Positions 7,802-16,799 of a DNA stretch of 64,000 nucleotides are shown in pieces. A program made the position numbers and the translations under genes. How positions within the stretch are numbered: position 1 is the first letter of the stretch; the number at the start of each line of letters is the position of its first letter. The DNA is taken from NCBI GenBank assembly GCA_046704745.1, contig JBJKRL010000024.1, forward strand, positions 178,059 to 242,058, in the 5' to 3' direction. This DNA comes from CAWGGS01 sp046704745 (lineage in GTDB: Bacteria; Desulfobacterota; Desulfobulbia; Desulfobulbales; Desulfocapsaceae). The notes beneath the pieces are model-generated. The model had not been told where the DNA came from, did no database searches, and worked only from the letters and a program-made list of their open reading frames with translations.

Positions 7802-10405
7802 ATGATGTCCTCAACAGAACAGTCGAAAAAAGAAAAGAGTACAGGGTTCGGACATGGCGGAAACGTACATAAGCTTAGGCGGATGGATAATCTCAAGTCC
7901 GGGGATCTTCTTGACTTCAGCGCCAACATCAATCCCTCGGGCCCACCGGAATGGCTGCGGGCAACCATAAGTCGGTCCGTCGAAAAGCTGGTCCATTATC
8001 CAGACCCGGATTGCCATGATCTGGTTGAATCTATTGCCGATTATCTCGGGCTTTCAGTTGATGGAATAGTTCCTGCGAACGGCACAACGGAGCTTCTTTA
8101 TTACCTTCCAAAAATACTGCCAAAAAAACGAGCCGTTATCCCGGTTCCTTCTTATATCGATTACATCAAGGTTATGCATCGGGCAGGAAAAGAAGTCGAA
8201 CTTTTTTTTCTCCTGCCCGAAAATGATTTTTATCTGGATACCAAGGCTCTTTCCGGTCGGTTGACAGGTGATGAGATTGTCATCATCGGCTCACCCAATA
8301 ACCCGACCGGTATGGTAGCGGATTCCAGAAAACTCCTCAAACTTGCAGGCGACTTTCCGGATACGGTCTTTGTCATTGATGAGGCTTTCCTCGACTTTGT
8401 GGTTGAGGGCAAAACGCTTTCCGGATGTTCAGAAAATATAATTACCCTGAATTCAATGACCAAATTTTTTGCCGTCCCCGGTTTACGCTTGGGGTATGGT
8501 GTATTTCCGCACAAATATGCCGAATCAATGCGCAAGATCATGCCGCCCTGGTCGGTAAACACCATTGCTCAGGCTGTTGGTGAGCAGGCATTCAAAGATT
8601 CAAACTACAGACAGGATTCAATACAGCTTTGCTCAGCGTTGCGAGAAGAACTCAAAGACGATCTTGGCTTGATAAGAGGACTGAAGATTTTTCCATCCCA
8701 TGCCAATTATTTACTTTTGCAGCTTAGAGACAACACATCTGCTGTAAAACTTTCGGAAAAGCTCTTGCAGGATGGTATTGTCATTCGTGTTTGTAAAAAT
8801 TATCAGGGACTTGACGAGAGTTATTTCCGTGTAGCCGTTCGAACGCGGAAAGAAAATGCCTCTCTTGTTCGAGCCCTGGGGAAAATATGTTTGGCTCGAA
8901 CAGGCAAGGCGGGCAGTATAGGTCCTAAAAAGATCCGTCCGCTCATGGTGCAGGGGACGTCATCCAACGCAGGAAAGTCCGTATTAGTCACCGCGCTTTG
9001 TCGTATACTCCTCCAGGATGGGATTAGAGTCGCGCCTTTCAAGGCGCAGAACATGTCTCTGAACTCCTTTGTAACTTTAGACGGGTTGGAGATGGGGCGC
9101 GCTCAGGTTTCTCAGGCCCAGGCAGCGCGGCTTGATCCTGACGCCCGGATGAATCCAATTCTTCTCAAACCGAATTCCGACACCGGTTCCCAGGTGATTG
9201 TCAAGGGAGTGCCGGTGGGCAATATGTCTGTTATGGAGTATGTTGCTTATAAAGACATTGCTTGGAAGGCTGCGTGCGAGAGTTTCGATCAATTGGCGGC
9301 TGAATACGAGGCCATTGTCCTGGAAGGGGCCGGATCTCCAGGAGAAGTTAATCTAAAACATCATGATATCGTAAACATGCGTATGGCAAGGCATGCCGGC
9401 GCCAATGTCTTACTGGTGGGTGATATCGACAGGGGAGGTGTCTATGCTTCTTTTGTCGGGACTATGGAGGTTTTGGCGGAATGGGAAAGAAGATTGGTTG
9501 GTGGATTCATCGTTAATAGGTTCCGAGGTCAAGAGTCGCTGCTTGAACCTGCTCATAGGTATGTACGGGAGCACACTGGAAAGCATGTTGTTGGTGTGGT
9601 TCCCTATATTCATGATTTGGGGATTCCTGAAGAGGATTCCGTTTCCTTTAAGGCGGGCTTGTTTGATATGCCGAGACCGAAAGGTCCTCATGTAGAGATA
9701 GCCTTGATCAGTCTCCCTCATATCTCAAACTTCACCGATATCGAACCCTTTGTTGCCGAACCCGATGTTCATCTCAGAGTAATCACACATCCGCGTGATC
9801 TCGGTACACCTGACGCCGTGATTATTCCGGGATCGAAAAATGTTATCGGGGATTTACAGGCGCTCAAACAAAGCGGATTAGCGGATGCACTCCGTTTTCT
9901 GGGAAATGCAGGTTGCGAAATCGTCGGTCTTTGCGGCGGATATCAGATGCTTGGAAAAATAGTAGAAGACCCGTACTCCATTGAGTCGGATAACGGTGAT
10001 ACAGAGGGGTTGGGTTTGATTGATCTGGTAACAAGGATGGAGAGGCAAAAACGGCTGATCCGGCAAAAAGGTGTGCATACGGCTTCCGGCTGTCCTGTTT
10101 ATGGCTACGAGATTCATCATGGTATTTCCAAATCGAACCTTGAATCTGTAGTAACCTTTGAAGATGGATCGAAATGTGGCGCCATGATCGGAAATGGTCG
10201 TATTTGGGGAACCTACCTCCATGGACTTTTTGATGCAGATTTCTTCCGCCGTTGGTTTATCGACAGGTTAAAACAGCGGGCGGGATTGCCTTGTGATGGA
10301 AAAATAAGAGCACCTTACGATCTTGAGCCGGCATTTGATCGTCTGGCGGATACGGTAAGAAGAGGGCTTGATATGGACAGGATTTATGCGTTGCTGGGCC
10401 TGTAG
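7802..10405 (+). CDS. cobQ: Fusion of threonine-phosphate decarboxylase (CobD) and cobyric acid synthase (CobQ)
   Basis: One 867-aa frame carries two pathway enzymes. Residues 1 to ~365 are a PLP fold-type-I enzyme of the CobD group: GHGGN at the start, DFSANINPSGPP, SPNNPTG, and the PLP lysine in NSMTKFFAVPGLRLGY. CobD decarboxylates L-threonine-O-3-phosphate to the aminopropanol phosphate arm. Residues ~378-867 are CobQ (CbiP): VQGTSSNAGKSVL P-loop, PFKAQNMSLNS, DRGGVYAS, the glutaminase nucleophile region VGLCGGYQMLG, and YEIHHG with WGTYLHGLFD. CobQ amidates four corrin side chains, and CbiB (next gene) then attaches the CobD product, so the fusion joins consecutive branches. There is no internal stop or frameshift. 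Confidence 0.95.
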   Translation: MMSSTEQSKKEKSTGFGHGGNVHKLRRMDNLKSGDLLDFSANINPSGPPEWLRATISRSVEKLVHYPDPDCHDLVESIADYLGLSVDGIVPANGTTELLYYLPKILPKKRAVIPVPSYIDYIKVMHRAGKEVELFFLLPENDFYLDTKALSGRLTGDEIVIIGSPNNPTGMVADSRKLLKLAGDFPDTVFVIDEAFLDFVVEGKTLSGCSENIITLNSMTKFFAVPGLRLGYGVFPHKYAESMRKIMPPWSVNTIAQAVGEQAFKDSNYRQDSIQLCSALREELKDDLGLIRGLKIFPSHANYLLLQLRDNTSAVKLSEKLLQDGIVIRVCKNYQGLDESYFRVAVRTRKENASLVRALGKICLARTGKAGSIGPKKIRPLMVQGTSSNAGKSVLVTALCRILLQDGIRVAPFKAQNMSLNSFVTLDGLEMGRAQVSQAQAARLDPDARMNPILLKPNSDTGSQVIVKGVPVGNMSVMEYVAYKDIAWKAACESFDQLAAEYEAIVLEGAGSPGEVNLKHHDIVNMRMARHAGANVLLVGDIDRGGVYASFVGTMEVLAEWERRLVGGFIVNRFRGQESLLEPAHRYVREHTGKHVVGVVPYIHDLGIPEEDSVSFKAGLFDMPRPKGPHVEIALISLPHISNFTDIEPFVAEPDVHLRVITHPRDLGTPDAVIIPGSKNVIGDLQALKQSGLADALRFLGNAGCEIVGLCGGYQMLGKIVEDPYSIESDNGDTEGLGLIDLVTRMERQKRLIRQKGVHTASGCPVYGYEIHHGISKSNLESVVTFEDGSKCGAMIGNGRIWGTYLHGLFDADFFRRWFIDRLKQRAGLPCDGKIRAPYDLEPAFDRLADTVRRGLDMDRIYALLGL

Positions 10406-10429
10406 GCCAAAAAGGATGGAGGCTTTCTA

Positions 10430-11413
10430 ATGGCCTTTGCTTTGGAAATAGCGGCTGCTCTCATTCTCGACCAGATACTTGGGGATCCGCGTTGGTTGTA
10501 CCACCCTGTTCGGATGATCGGCTGGCTTTGCCTGCGTTGCGAAGAATTTTTCACCGCACTTTTCTACAGCAGAAAGTTGGCAGGCTTTTTTGCCGTCGGC
10601 ACGGTGCTTATGACAACAATACTGTCGGTTGGAATTGTGCTCCAGACCCTGGCAACACTTTCTCCTGTTCTTTCCACTGTCTCTGCAATTCTGATTATTT
10701 ATACCTCCGTTGCCGCCAAGGATCTGATAGTGCATAGCAAAGCGGTTTATGACTGTTTAATGACCAACGATATTTTTCAGGCGAGAAAAGCCGTTTCCAT
10801 GATCGTCGGCAGAGACACCGAAGACCTTGACAAGGCGGGTATTATACGTGCCTGTGTCGAAACAATTGCCGAAAACATGGTTGATGGTATTACCGCCCCA
10901 CTGTTTTTTGGGATCATCTTGAGTCTGTTTGCTCCAGTGTCGGATTTTGGATCCATTGAGCTAGCCGCCTTTGGGGCAATGACCTATAAGGCGATCAATA
11001 CCATGGACTCGATGTTCGGGTATAAAAATGAAAGGTACTGCGAATTCGGCCTGGCTGCAGCAAGACTCGATGATTTTGCCAACTTTATTCCTGCTCGAAT
11101 GAGTGCAGGATTTGTTATTGTTTCCGCCTTTGTCCTAAAACTTGACGGCAAAAGCGCGGCGAAGATGTTTGTCAGGGATCGCCTGAAGCACAGCAGCCCC
11201 AATTCAGCTCATACGGAAAGTGCCGTTGCCGGAGCCTTAGGGGTTCAGTTAGGTGGAGAATCTTCATATTTTTGTGTGAAAAAGGAAAAACCGACAATAG
11301 GAGATCATACAAGAGATATCCATGCAGACGATATCTTACTTGCTGGAAAACTTGTTCGGATCGGGGCACTTTTTTTTGTGATCTCGCTCATGATCTTGAA
11401 AGAACTCTTATAG
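10430..11413 (+). CDS. cbiB: Adenosylcobinamide-phosphate synthase CbiB
   Basis: CbiB attaches (R)-1-amino-2-propanol phosphate to adenosylcobyric acid. The family motifs LILDQILGDPRWLYHPVRMIG, VARDTEDL-like VGRDTEDLD, ETIAENMVDGITAPLF and KAINTMDSMFGYKNERY are all present. The 327-aa protein has four or five membrane segments. A good GGATGGAGG precedes ATG 10430. It follows the CobD-CobQ fusion whose two products it condenses. Confidence 0.95.
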   Translation: MAFALEIAAALILDQILGDPRWLYHPVRMIGWLCLRCEEFFTALFYSRKLAGFFAVGTVLMTTILSVGIVLQTLATLSPVLSTVSAILIIYTSVAAKDLIVHSKAVYDCLMTNDIFQARKAVSMIVGRDTEDLDKAGIIRACVETIAENMVDGITAPLFFGIILSLFAPVSDFGSIELAAFGAMTYKAINTMDSMFGYKNERYCEFGLAAARLDDFANFIPARMSAGFVIVSAFVLKLDGKSAAKMFVRDRLKHSSPNSAHTESAVAGALGVQLGGESSYFCVKKEKPTIGDHTRDIHADDILLAGKLVRIGALFFVISLMILKELL

Positions 11414-11425
11414 GAGAACCAGACG

Positions 11426-12775
11426 TTGAAGATTCCAGCCTTTCTCATTGGGGGAACGACAAGCGGTTCCGGCAAAACGACTCTGACTCTTGGAATTCTT
11501 GCAGCCTTGAAACACCGTGGGTTAAATGTGCAACCCTTTAAATGCGGCCCGGATTTTATCGATCCAACATTGCACTCAATGGTCACAGGGAAAGTGTCAC
11601 GAAATCTTGATCTCAAAATGACCGGAGTGAATTTTTGTCGCAATTCTTTTGTGAAAAATATTCAAGGAATAGATGTAGCAGTAGTTGAAGGGGTAATGGG
11701 GCTCTTTGACGGGGGGCAGGTCAGCTCGGCTGCTCTTGCTCTAGCCTTGTCCCTTCCAGTTATTCTGGTCATTGATGTGCGTTCGGCTGCCGAAAGTGTT
11801 GCCGCGGTTTTGAAAGGATTTGAGACATACAACCAGGAATTGCAGATTTCCGGGGTGATTTTCAATAGAGTTGGTTCCACAAGACATCGGGAGCTTATCA
11901 GTGAGGCTGTAGAAAAACATTGTAATACTAGAACATTAGGGTTCTTCCCAAGGGATGAAGAATTTTCTATCCCCGAGAGACATCTCGGCCTCCATATGGG
12001 AGAGGAATCTCCCTTGCAAAAAGAACAGATCGATGATCTGATTCGGGCTGTGGAGGAAAATATAAATATCGACCTGCTCCTGCAAATGAGCATGGTAAAA
12101 ATAGATAACAAGGTCAAACTGCCCAGGAAAAAGCACATTGATAAACGGGTCTCCCTTGCGGTGGCGCGCGACGAAGCCTTTTGCTTTTATTATCAGGATA
12201 ATTTCGATCTTTTTGCCGAGGCTGGTATTGATACCATTTTTTTTAGCCCGTTACATGATACAAAACTGCCAGAAAATATGGACGGCATTTATATAGGCGG
12301 AGGATATCCTGAGTTATATGCCGATCAGTTAAGCAACAACAAGGAGATGTTAAAACAGCTGCGCACCTGGGTCGAGCTCGGTGGGCCTTTATTGTGCGAG
12401 TGTGGCGGATTTATGTATATGTCTAAAAACCTGGTTGATTTACAGAACAACACCTATCCTATGGTTGGTGTTTATTCGGCAACCATTTCCATGAACGACC
12501 GGTTGGGAAGACTGGGTTATCGAGAAGCAATCTTGACAGGAGATTGCCTTTTAGGCAAAGCTGGTGACTCTCTTTACGGGCACGAATTTCATTATTCAAC
12601 GATTAAAGAGATCGATCCATCAGTAAAAACGATTTTTCAACTTCAGGATGGTAAGAAGGAAGGGTATATGGTCAAGAACGCTCTAGGCGGATACCTGCAT
12701 TTGCATTTCGGACAAACAACAAATAATGTCGAATATCTCTATAATTCCTTAATAAAAAGGAAGAGGCGGAAATAG
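11426..12775 (+). CDS. cbiA: Cobyrinate a,c-diamide synthase
   Basis: CbiA is the glutamine- and ATP-dependent amidase of side chains a and c. The P-loop GGTTSGSGKTTLTLGIL is near the N-terminus, then KCGPDFIDPTLH and VVEGVMGLFDG. The C-terminal class-I glutaminase-like domain has YIGGGYPELYAD, LLCECGGFMYM with the Cys nucleophile, GYREAIL and GHEFHYS. It starts at TTG 11426 with TAGGAGAA eight bases upstream; no ATG lies nearby. 449 aa. Confidence 0.95.
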   Translation: MKIPAFLIGGTTSGSGKTTLTLGILAALKHRGLNVQPFKCGPDFIDPTLHSMVTGKVSRNLDLKMTGVNFCRNSFVKNIQGIDVAVVEGVMGLFDGGQVSSAALALALSLPVILVIDVRSAAESVAAVLKGFETYNQELQISGVIFNRVGSTRHRELISEAVEKHCNTRTLGFFPRDEEFSIPERHLGLHMGEESPLQKEQIDDLIRAVEENINIDLLLQMSMVKIDNKVKLPRKKHIDKRVSLAVARDEAFCFYYQDNFDLFAEAGIDTIFFSPLHDTKLPENMDGIYIGGGYPELYADQLSNNKEMLKQLRTWVELGGPLLCECGGFMYMSKNLVDLQNNTYPMVGVYSATISMNDRLGRLGYREAILTGDCLLGKAGDSLYGHEFHYSTIKEIDPSVKTIFQLQDGKKEGYMVKNALGGYLHLHFGQTTNNVEYLYNSLIKRKRRK

Positions 12776-13435
12776 ATGATCACCCTGCAAAAAATCAAAC
12801 CTCAGCAAATAGAACAAGAAAGTTTCCGCATCATCGAGCAGGAATTCTTTTCTCAAACCGGACGCAGGGTCGATAGTTACGATCCAAAAATCTTTAAAAT
12901 CGTCCAAAGAGTAATCCATGCAACCGGCGATTTTTCCTTTGCTTCCAACTTGATCTTTCATGAACAGGCTGTCAACTCAGGCCTTGATGCCATCAGAAAG
13001 GGCCGGAATGTTCTGATCGATGTAAACATGGGAGCATCGGGTATCAGCAAGAATATCTTGAGTACTTTCGGTGGGGATGTGATTTGCCGGGTGGGTGATC
13101 AGGAAATTGGAAAGGTTGCGAAAACCAAAGGCTTGACGCGTTCGGAGGTCGCATTTGATCTGGCAGCCTGCGAAAATATAGGAATCGTTGCTGTGGGAAA
13201 TGCCCCGACAGCACTTCTTGCCGCAATGCAGTTAATCGAAAAAGAAAACCTTACTCCGGACTTGGTTATCGGTGTGCCTGTCGGATTTGTCAACGCTGCA
13301 GAATCAAAGTATTTGCTTAGTCAAAAGACCTATCCTTTTATCACTGCCCTAGGACGCAAAGGAGGAAGTCCGGTTGCCGTAGCCATCATCAATGCTCTTT
13401 TACGGCTGGCCCAACTTGCCGATATTTCTCAATAG
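12776..13435 (+). CDS. cbiC: Cobalt-precorrin-8 methylmutase
   Basis: CbiC moves a methyl group from C11 to C12. VIHATGDFSF contains the catalytic His, followed by DVNMGASGI, NAPTALLAAMQL and VIGVPVGFVNAAESK. It starts directly after the cbiA stop, with AGGAAGAGG upstream, and is the last cob gene here. Steps represented by cbiK/X, cbiL, cbiF, cbiD, cbiJ and cbiE/T, and the adenosyltransferase, are not in the window. 219 aa; normal length. Confidence 0.95.
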   Translation: MITLQKIKPQQIEQESFRIIEQEFFSQTGRRVDSYDPKIFKIVQRVIHATGDFSFASNLIFHEQAVNSGLDAIRKGRNVLIDVNMGASGISKNILSTFGGDVICRVGDQEIGKVAKTKGLTRSEVAFDLAACENIGIVAVGNAPTALLAAMQLIEKENLTPDLVIGVPVGFVNAAESKYLLSQKTYPFITALGRKGGSPVAVAIINALLRLAQLADISQ

Positions 13436-13756
13436 CATACCAATACATGCGAAAAAATAATATTTTTCATCCCAGTTGAGGCCGGGATCTTCCCTTCAAA
13501 GCTTGACAATTAAAAGCGGTAATGCTACTTGATTGAGCGCAATTTCGGTAGAACATAATTTGTTCTTTTTTGCTTGGTACGGATGTTACTGGCAAAGGTC
13601 AAACATTTTTTTAGACCGGTAATATTTGTTCCTGAGATGACCGGTCAGGGAATACGATTCTGAAAATATGTATTAATATAAAACACATATAGTGATAATT
13701 GTTACGAATATATTTTTTTAAATACCGTTAACACGAACGAAAGAGGAGAGAATAAA
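13436..13756 (+). other. Non-coding gap between cbiC and ndk
   Basis: No gene is visible in these 321 bases. TTGACA at 13503-13508 is a perfect -35 box, but the hexamer 17 bases downstream (TACTTG) is a weak -10, so a promoter for ndk is only possible. AT-rich DNA fills 13660-13730. No terminator with a T-run is seen after cbiC. Confidence 0.35.
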
Positions 13757-14170
13757 ATGGAAAAAACTTTTGCAATTATAAAACCGGATGCCTTCGCTGC
13801 AGCAAATGCAGGAAAAATACTGGCTCGTATATATGAGGAAGGATTTAAGGTCGTTGGTTTGAAAAAATTGTATCTCAGCAAAGTGGAGGCCGAAGGTTTC
13901 TATTATGTTCATAAAGACCGGCCATTTTTTGGAGAATTAACCGATTTTATGAGTAGCGGTCCCTGTATCGTCCTGGTCCTGGAGGCGGAAAACGCCATCA
14001 AAAAGTGGCGGGATCTTATGGGAGCCACCAATCCTGCTGAAGCCGGAGAAGGAACACTGCGGGGGCAGTTCGGTTCATCCGTAGGGGAAAATGCAACCCA
14101 TGGTTCGGATGCCCCGGAGACGGCCGCATTTGAGATCGGTTATTTTTTCTCAGGGTTGGAATTGCTGTAA
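13757..14170 (+). CDS. ndk: Nucleoside diphosphate kinase
   Basis: Ndk balances nucleoside triphosphates by phosphorylating NDPs through a phospho-histidine. The 137-aa protein begins with FAIIKPDAF, has FFGELTDFMSSGPCIVLVLE, and carries the active-site His in ENATHGSDAPE. A strong AGAGGAGAG precedes ATG 13757. It appears to be monocistronic. Confidence 0.97.
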   Translation: MEKTFAIIKPDAFAAANAGKILARIYEEGFKVVGLKKLYLSKVEAEGFYYVHKDRPFFGELTDFMSSGPCIVLVLEAENAIKKWRDLMGATNPAEAGEGTLRGQFGSSVGENATHGSDAPETAAFEIGYFFSGLELL

Positions 14171-14185
14171 ATCATAAAGGCATGA

Positions 14186-14250
14186 GATTTTCAAACAGAT
14201 CCGGAAGACAGTTGTTGTTCAAATAATTGATCAGAGTCTGTTTGAAAATC
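14186..14250 (+). repeat. Perfect 14-bp inverted repeat downstream of ndk
   Basis: GATTTTCAAACAGA (14186-14199) and its exact complement TCTGTTTGAAAATC (14237-14250) flank a 37-base loop in the gap after ndk. No T-run follows, so it is not a standard intrinsic terminator. It could be a small mobile remnant or an mRNA 3'-end structure. Confidence 0.6.
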
Positions 14251-14271
14251 GATTTGCTTTCACTATGGTCC

Positions 14272-14631
14272 ATGGATATTCGAACGGCAAATACGATTCT
14301 TTACTGCAACAACTGGCGAACAACTGTTGAATTTTATCAAAAAAAAATGCGGCTTAAACCAACACTTACCCGAGACTGGTTTGTTGAATTTGAACTGAAT
14401 GAAAAGAGCAGGTTGAGTATCGCCGATGCTTCCAGAGTTTCGTTAGAAGGCTGTGAAGGAAAAGGAATAACTCTTAGTTTTGAAGTAGACGATATTGCTG
14501 AAGTCCATGGACAGTTGCAGGAATCTGGGTTGAATCCTGACCCCATACGTAAACATCCTTGGGGGGCACGAGTCATATACATCCATGACCCCGAGGGAAA
14601 CCGCATAGAATTCTGGACCCCCGACCCTTAA
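14272..14631 (+). CDS. VOC (glyoxalase/bleomycin-resistance) family protein
   Basis: A 119-aa single-domain VOC protein: TANTILYCNNWRTTVEFYQKKM at the N-terminus and IHDPEGNRIEFWTPD, which supplies the usual metal-site Glu, at the C-terminus. The family includes dioxygenases, isomerases and resistance proteins; the substrate cannot be told here. ATG 14272 is chosen because the family motif starts right after it; the upstream in-frame TTG at 14227 would put coding sequence through the inverted repeat. The ribosome-binding site is weak. It converges on xseA with a two-base gap. Confidence 0.75.
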   Translation: MDIRTANTILYCNNWRTTVEFYQKKMRLKPTLTRDWFVEFELNEKSRLSIADASRVSLEGCEGKGITLSFEVDDIAEVHGQLQESGLNPDPIRKHPWGARVIYIHDPEGNRIEFWTPDP

Positions 14632-14633
14632 AA

Positions 14634-15962
14634 TCAAGCATCATCCTTATCGAGCACTTCACACTGTAATCTGCCGCGATGCAGACGAATAGACAGACGG
14701 TCGTTGGTGTCCACCTGACGGCTGTCGGAGACGACAGTCGAATCTTTTTTGGAGATAATGGCATATCCGCGTGCAAGTGTTGCAAGAGGGCTCATGGAAT
14801 CAAGTTTAGCAATCTCCTGGAGAAATATTGTTCTCTTTCTCTCAATAAGATTCTCCAGGTGTTGCTCCAGGTCTTTTTTCAGATGGTTGAGGTGTTGTTG
14901 TTGGAACTGTATTTTGGCCACCGGAGCCTGGCCTTGCAAGCGTCTGGTTATTTGAAGGTAAGTGGTGTTCAGATTGGAAAATGTGTCTTTGATGGATTGA
15001 ATAAGGGCGGATGTACAGGCGTCGAGTTTGAGCTCCCGATTAATAAAAAATGAGCTGAGATCACCTAGAAGCCGTCGGCAATAGGTTACCTGATTTTCAT
15101 CTTGTATGATTTTTTTTCTTACAGTGTAAATAAGGCGTTCCCGTAGGTTTTCAACATCTTCAAACAACCCGATATTGTCGGGGATGATCTTTTCAGCTGC
15201 CCCCGTTGGTGTCGGAGCTCTAAAATCGGCACAATAATCGGCTATGGTAAAATCAATCTCATGCCCTATACCGGTTACAATCGGAATCTGCGAAGTGTAA
15301 ATAGCCCTGGCGACGCATTCTTCGTTAAAGGCCCAGAGGTCTTCCAAAGAACCTCCTCCCCGGCATAAGACAATGACATCTGTAACAATCTCTTGGTTCA
15401 CTCTTGTTATGGCGGCTGCTATTTCTTTGGCCGCCTCCGCCCCTTGAACCCTGACCGGATATATGCGAACTTTTGCAGATGTTTTTCTTTTTTTACAAAT
15501 AGTTAAAAAGTCATGTAAAGCGGCTCCCGAAGGAGAAGTTATCAATACGATATCATGGGGAAAGGCAGGAAGTGTCTTTTTGATTTCCTGGGCAAACAAC
15601 CCCTCTGCGGCGAGACGACGTTTTTGTTGTTCAAATTGGATCTGCAAAAAACCAGTTCCAAGAAAGTCAATGGTATCAACTACAAGCTGGTACTCGCCTC
15701 TGGGTTCATATACAGAGATTCTTCCGTGACAGATAATGTGCTGTCCGTCAAGGAGACTTTCCAAGAGAAATTTTTTCTGGCCTTTAAAAAGGACTGCCTT
15801 TATTTGAGATTCACTATCTTTCAAAGTGAAATACTGATGACCAGAGAATGGGGTTTTTAGATTGGTAACTTCGCCTTGGATATGAACGAATCGAAATTCA
15901 CCTTCAAGAAGATTCCTGATGCTGCGAGTCAGTTCGGATACAGATTGGATTTGGAGTTGCAC
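14634..15962 (-). CDS. xseA: Exodeoxyribonuclease VII large subunit
   Basis: XseA degrades single-stranded DNA together with XseB. The N-terminal OB-fold has FRFVHIQGEVTNLKTPFSGHQYFTLKD and the catalytic domain has ITSPSGAALHDFL, VIVLCRGGGSLEDLWAFNEE and PIVTGIGHEIDFTIADYCADFRAPTPTGAAE. A long helical region and RGYAI end the 442-aa protein. The start is GTG at 15962; no strong Shine-Dalgarno is visible. xseB is not adjacent. Confidence 0.95.
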   Translation of the reverse strand: MQLQIQSVSELTRSIRNLLEGEFRFVHIQGEVTNLKTPFSGHQYFTLKDSESQIKAVLFKGQKKFLLESLLDGQHIICHGRISVYEPRGEYQLVVDTIDFLGTGFLQIQFEQQKRRLAAEGLFAQEIKKTLPAFPHDIVLITSPSGAALHDFLTICKKRKTSAKVRIYPVRVQGAEAAKEIAAAITRVNQEIVTDVIVLCRGGGSLEDLWAFNEECVARAIYTSQIPIVTGIGHEIDFTIADYCADFRAPTPTGAAEKIIPDNIGLFEDVENLRERLIYTVRKKIIQDENQVTYCRRLLGDLSSFFINRELKLDACTSALIQSIKDTFSNLNTTYLQITRRLQGQAPVAKIQFQQQHLNHLKKDLEQHLENLIERKRTIFLQEIAKLDSMSPLATLARGYAIISKKDSTVVSDSRQVDTNDRLSIRLHRGRLQCEVLDKDDA

Positions 15963-16103
15963 GATTCAGTTATAAGATGAATTTCAGGTAACGGGATTGG
16001 CTGATTAAAAATAGACATCATTTACTTTATAGTTTATATAGAAAGATTCAATCAAATTTTGTGCTTTTCATTATTCACGGATTTTACAAAATGGAGAATG
16101 TGC

Positions 16104-16799
16104 ATGGCGGCCGGAAATGCGTTTGAGAAGATACATGGTGAAGCAAAGAATGAAAGCGATCTTGTCGGGTTGTTGGAGCATCTTAATCTTCCTCCGAAAG
16201 TCATTAAATTTATTAAAAAAAATGTAAAAATAATTCTATCAATCGTATGTATTGCCGTGCTTGTAGCCATTTCATTGACGGTTTACGATGTCTTACTGCA
16301 GAAAAAAATAAATAACAGCAGTTCCTCTTTGGCTATCGCAATGAAAATGCCTGGAGATTCTCGACATGCTGCTCTGGAAAAGGTTGTAGAGGAATTTTCC
16401 GATACGGATTCCGCCCGTTGGGCCAGGGTGGAGCTTGCGCATATTGACATGAAAAACGGAAAATTCACGGCCGCAGCCGGCCAGTATGCTCAAATAAAAA
16501 AAGAGATCAATCCATTAAATCCGCTTTATGGCCTTGTCACGTTTGGAATGGCACAGGCACAAGAAGCCGGAAAACAATATGATGCCGCTTTTGACGATTA
16601 TCAATCACTTGCAAAACTGGAGGGCTATAGAGGAATCGGCCTACTAGGAATGGCCAGAATTTATGAAATAAAAGGAAAATCTGATAAAGCTTTATCCGTT
16701 TATGAGCAATATATGGCTACCAATGAGGGTGAGAATCCCAATGATCCGGAAAAGGCTTTCGTTGCTGAGAAGATAGGACGCCTAAAGGCAAAACCATGA
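16104..16799 (+). CDS. Membrane-anchored tetratricopeptide protein (YfgM-like)
   Basis: 231 aa. One membrane segment (about residues 42-64, IILSIVCIAVLVAISLTV) follows a short cytoplasmic N-terminus. The remainder is a TPR-type helical domain with ARWARVELAHIDMKNGKFTAAAGQYAQI and GMARIYEIKGKSDKALSVYEQYM. This layout matches the YfgM/YbgF-like TPR_21 group, which contacts periplasmic chaperones and the translocon. ATG 16104 has GGAG seven bases upstream and is preferred to the in-frame start at 16059. Its last four bases overlap panC. Confidence 0.75.
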   Translation: MAAGNAFEKIHGEAKNESDLVGLLEHLNLPPKVIKFIKKNVKIILSIVCIAVLVAISLTVYDVLLQKKINNSSSSLAIAMKMPGDSRHAALEKVVEEFSDTDSARWARVELAHIDMKNGKFTAAAGQYAQIKKEINPLNPLYGLVTFGMAQAQEAGKQYDAAFDDYQSLAKLEGYRGIGLLGMARIYEIKGKSDKALSVYEQYMATNEGENPNDPEKAFVAEKIGRLKAKP

